From Tenacibaculum sp. 1_MG-2023 (GTDB taxonomy: Bacteria > Bacteroidota > Bacteroidia > Flavobacteriales > Flavobacteriaceae), in NCBI RefSeq assembly GCF_030547425.1, contig NZ_JAUORH010000002.1:1-64000 (forward strand): a stretch of DNA of 64,000 nucleotides, in the 5' to 3' direction. The notes beneath the pieces were generated by a model. It saw nothing but the letters and a program-made list of their open reading frames with translations, ran no database searches and was not told the origin of the DNA. This document shows, one piece after another, positions 62,803-64,000 of this stretch. The position numbers were made by a program, and so were the translations under genes. Position 1 is the stretch's first letter, and each line of letters opens with the position of its first letter.

Positions 62803-63441
62803 TTAACTCAACTCAATTTTCATATTTAAGTACAACCATTTTGTTGGGACACCTGACGATCGTCCGTTTACTAGCTTATCATAATCAATACCCCAAACCA
62901 ATAAGTTTACCTAACCTTGCAATACCAATGAGCTAGCCATAGCATTATTAAATTCTCTAATTCCAATTGCAAAAAACTTTACTTCTCTTTCAACCCCTTT
63001 GATAGACATCATTCCGTTAATTTGATACCAATCTACCCCCATCACAAAAACATTTGTAGTTCTAAAGGTTATGTTGTCGTTCTTACCATTAATAAACACT
63101 CCTTTGGTTTTAATTCTTGCAGTTAAATCAGCTTCATCACCTCTGCATACTCTAAATGAGTTTGGATCAACCTCAAACGAAATACGCATGTTTTCTAACG
63201 GATTTCCAGCATCCATTCGTACAGGAATGTCTACTTTTAAATCATTTACAATACCTCCAAACGGCGTACTACAATGACCGTGCGTTACAAACATATTAAT
63301 CGTTTTGTTTTCTACAACTTCGGCTACCTCTTTTTTTATTTCTTTTGGTGTAACTGTTGAAGTACTTTTAGCAAATCCGCTTACAAGCACTATGGCTAAC
63401 AATGCCCCAACTAACAAAATTCTATTTTTAATGGTTTTCAT
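62803..63441 (-). pseudogene. YceI-like protein gene with in-frame amber stop
   Basis: From ATG 63441 the frame reads a signal peptide (TIKNRILLVGALLAIVLVSG) and a YceI-like lipid-binding domain, with FEVDPNSFRVC, DLTARIKTKGVFI, ITFRTTNVFVMGVDWYQING and MSIKGVEREVKFFAIGIRE. After 176 codons a TAG (62911-62913) intervenes in LVLQG, and the same frame then continues for 35 sensible codons, beginning VNLLVWGIDYDKLVNG and ending LNMKIELS, to TAA at 62803-62805. The tail looks like the missing last strands of the domain. A CAG to TAG change would explain the break. An ATG at 63468 is possible but less likely. Confidence 0.72.
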
Positions 63442-63601
63442 ACTATTCGTATTTAAAGTTTTCATCAAAACTATCGCAACCTTCCGTTAAAAGTGTAAAT
63501 CAATTGTCAAAAAAGTGTAAAAAGTGCTTTTAACTACTGGTTCATGCCTGTTTAACCTCTTGAAATACCACAAAATAAATTTTTCCTTCTTTGTTTTAGA
63601 C

Positions 63602-63609
63602 TACCTTTG
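63602..63609 (+). promoter_or_regulatory. Minus-7 promoter box of the right-edge helicase gene
   Basis: TACCTTTG lies 15 bp before the ATG at 63625, giving a leader of about 10 nt. Confidence 0.55.
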
Positions 63610-63624
63610 CAAAAAAATATTTGA

Positions 63625-64000
63625 ATGCAGTTTACAGACTTACACCTTAATAAATCTATCTTAAAAGCGCTTACGGAAGAAAGACACCACACACCTACTT
63701 TAGTACAACAAAAAGTAATTCCGTTAGTACTCAACAAAAAAGATGTGATTGTAGCTGCTCAAACGGGTACAGGCAAAACGGCTGCTTTTGCATTGCCTAT
63801 TATCAATGAGCTTTCTAAAGAGACTGATGTTGAGAAAAGAGCTAAGAAAATAAAAGCATTGATTATAAGTCCTACTCGTGAATTGGCTATTCAAATTCAA
63901 GAAAACTGTAAAACATATAGTAAATACACCAATGTAAGAACTACCGTTGTTTACGGAGGTGTACCTACACAACCTCAAAAAGATGTTCTAGAAAAAGGTG
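63625..64000 (+). CDS. DEAD-box RNA helicase, 5' part (RhlE-type)
   Basis: This is the first 125 codons of a DEAD-box helicase that runs off the right edge. The frame starts MQFTDLHLNKSILKALTEER and shows the Q motif TPTLVQQKVIP, motif I AAQTGTGKTAAFALPI, motif Ia SPTRELAIQIQ and GG in VVYGGVPTQPQ. The opening matches RhlE-type proteins, which act in RNA or ribosome assembly. Motif II and the C-terminal domain are outside the window. Confidence 0.93.
   Translation, partial: MQFTDLHLNKSILKALTEERHHTPTLVQQKVIPLVLNKKDVIVAAQTGTGKTAAFALPIINELSKETDVEKRAKKIKALIISPTRELAIQIQENCKTYSKYTNVRTTVVYGGVPTQPQKDVLEKG

Noticed and set aside
63724..63978. 84-codon minus-strand frame at the right edge
   Set aside because: It lies opposite the start of the DEAD-box helicase, whose motifs are clear.

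Overview
The window is AT-rich chromosomal DNA from a member of the Bacteroidota, most likely a marine Flavobacteriaceae (Tenacibaculum-like; the genus is inference). The evidence is: an alternative complex III (act) operon fused to a caa3-type oxidase, a Na+-NQR operon, a type IX secretion plug-domain protein, TonB-dependent receptors with an N-terminal carboxypeptidase-regulatory-like domain, several Bacteroidota-restricted DUF families, and recurring TAnnTTTG minus-7 promoter boxes in place of TATAAT.

Layout. 0-3.4 kb is accessory: an unrecognised two-part protein, two lipoproteins, a small zinc-ribbon membrane protein, and a 0.7 kb gap filled with degenerate dispersed repeats. 3.6-7.3 kb (minus) is a three-gene acyl-CoA carboxylase (BCCP, biotin carboxylase, carboxyltransferase) with a structured repeat lodged between the last two genes. 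7.4-10.1 kb is a TPP riboswitch with a very long P3 arm, a hairpin repeat, and a TonB-dependent receptor, probably an outer-membrane thiamin importer. 10.2-15.6 kb holds a methyltransferase and a tight minus-strand run ruvB - SulP transporter - persulfide-dioxygenase-like/rhodanese fusion - rhodanese lipoprotein. 15.7-27.2 kb (minus) is actABCDEF-coxB-coxA, the quinol-to-O2 branch. 27.4-35.3 kb has a SPOR protein, a PurF-type amidotransferase, a PfkB kinase, and a plus-strand SufE/SufT-like/DUF2480/DUF3078 x2/CNNM series. 35.4-39.7 kb is a TonB-dependent receptor with two TonB-like proteins. 40-44.6 kb has hflX, a uracil-DNA glycosylase-family gene, a small-ORF/inverted-repeat island, and a DEAD-box helicase. 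44.7-50.8 kb (minus) is nqrABCDEF. 50.9-58.2 kb has the type IX secretion plug-domain protein, apaG, a DUF3667 protein, an unrecognised three-gene envelope cluster, and an NRDE protein. 58.3-64 kb has pruA, a lipoprotein, glutaminase, a stand-alone HNH-domain protein, a YceI-like gene broken by an in-frame amber codon, and the start of an RhlE-type helicase.

How the genes work together. Na+-NQR loads quinone from NADH, and alternative complex III plus the caa3 oxidase carry electrons on to oxygen. pruA and glsA feed glutamate. The receptor/TonB sets and the type IX plug-domain protein belong to the outer-membrane economy. Most of the window is housekeeping. The items that deserve a second look are the HNH protein with an unassigned C-terminal half, the interrupted YceI gene, the elongated TPP riboswitch with its adjacent repeat, the dispersed structured repeats, the small-ORF island at about 42 kb, and the three-gene envelope cluster. 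I saw no tRNA, rRNA, CRISPR array, transposase or phage gene.
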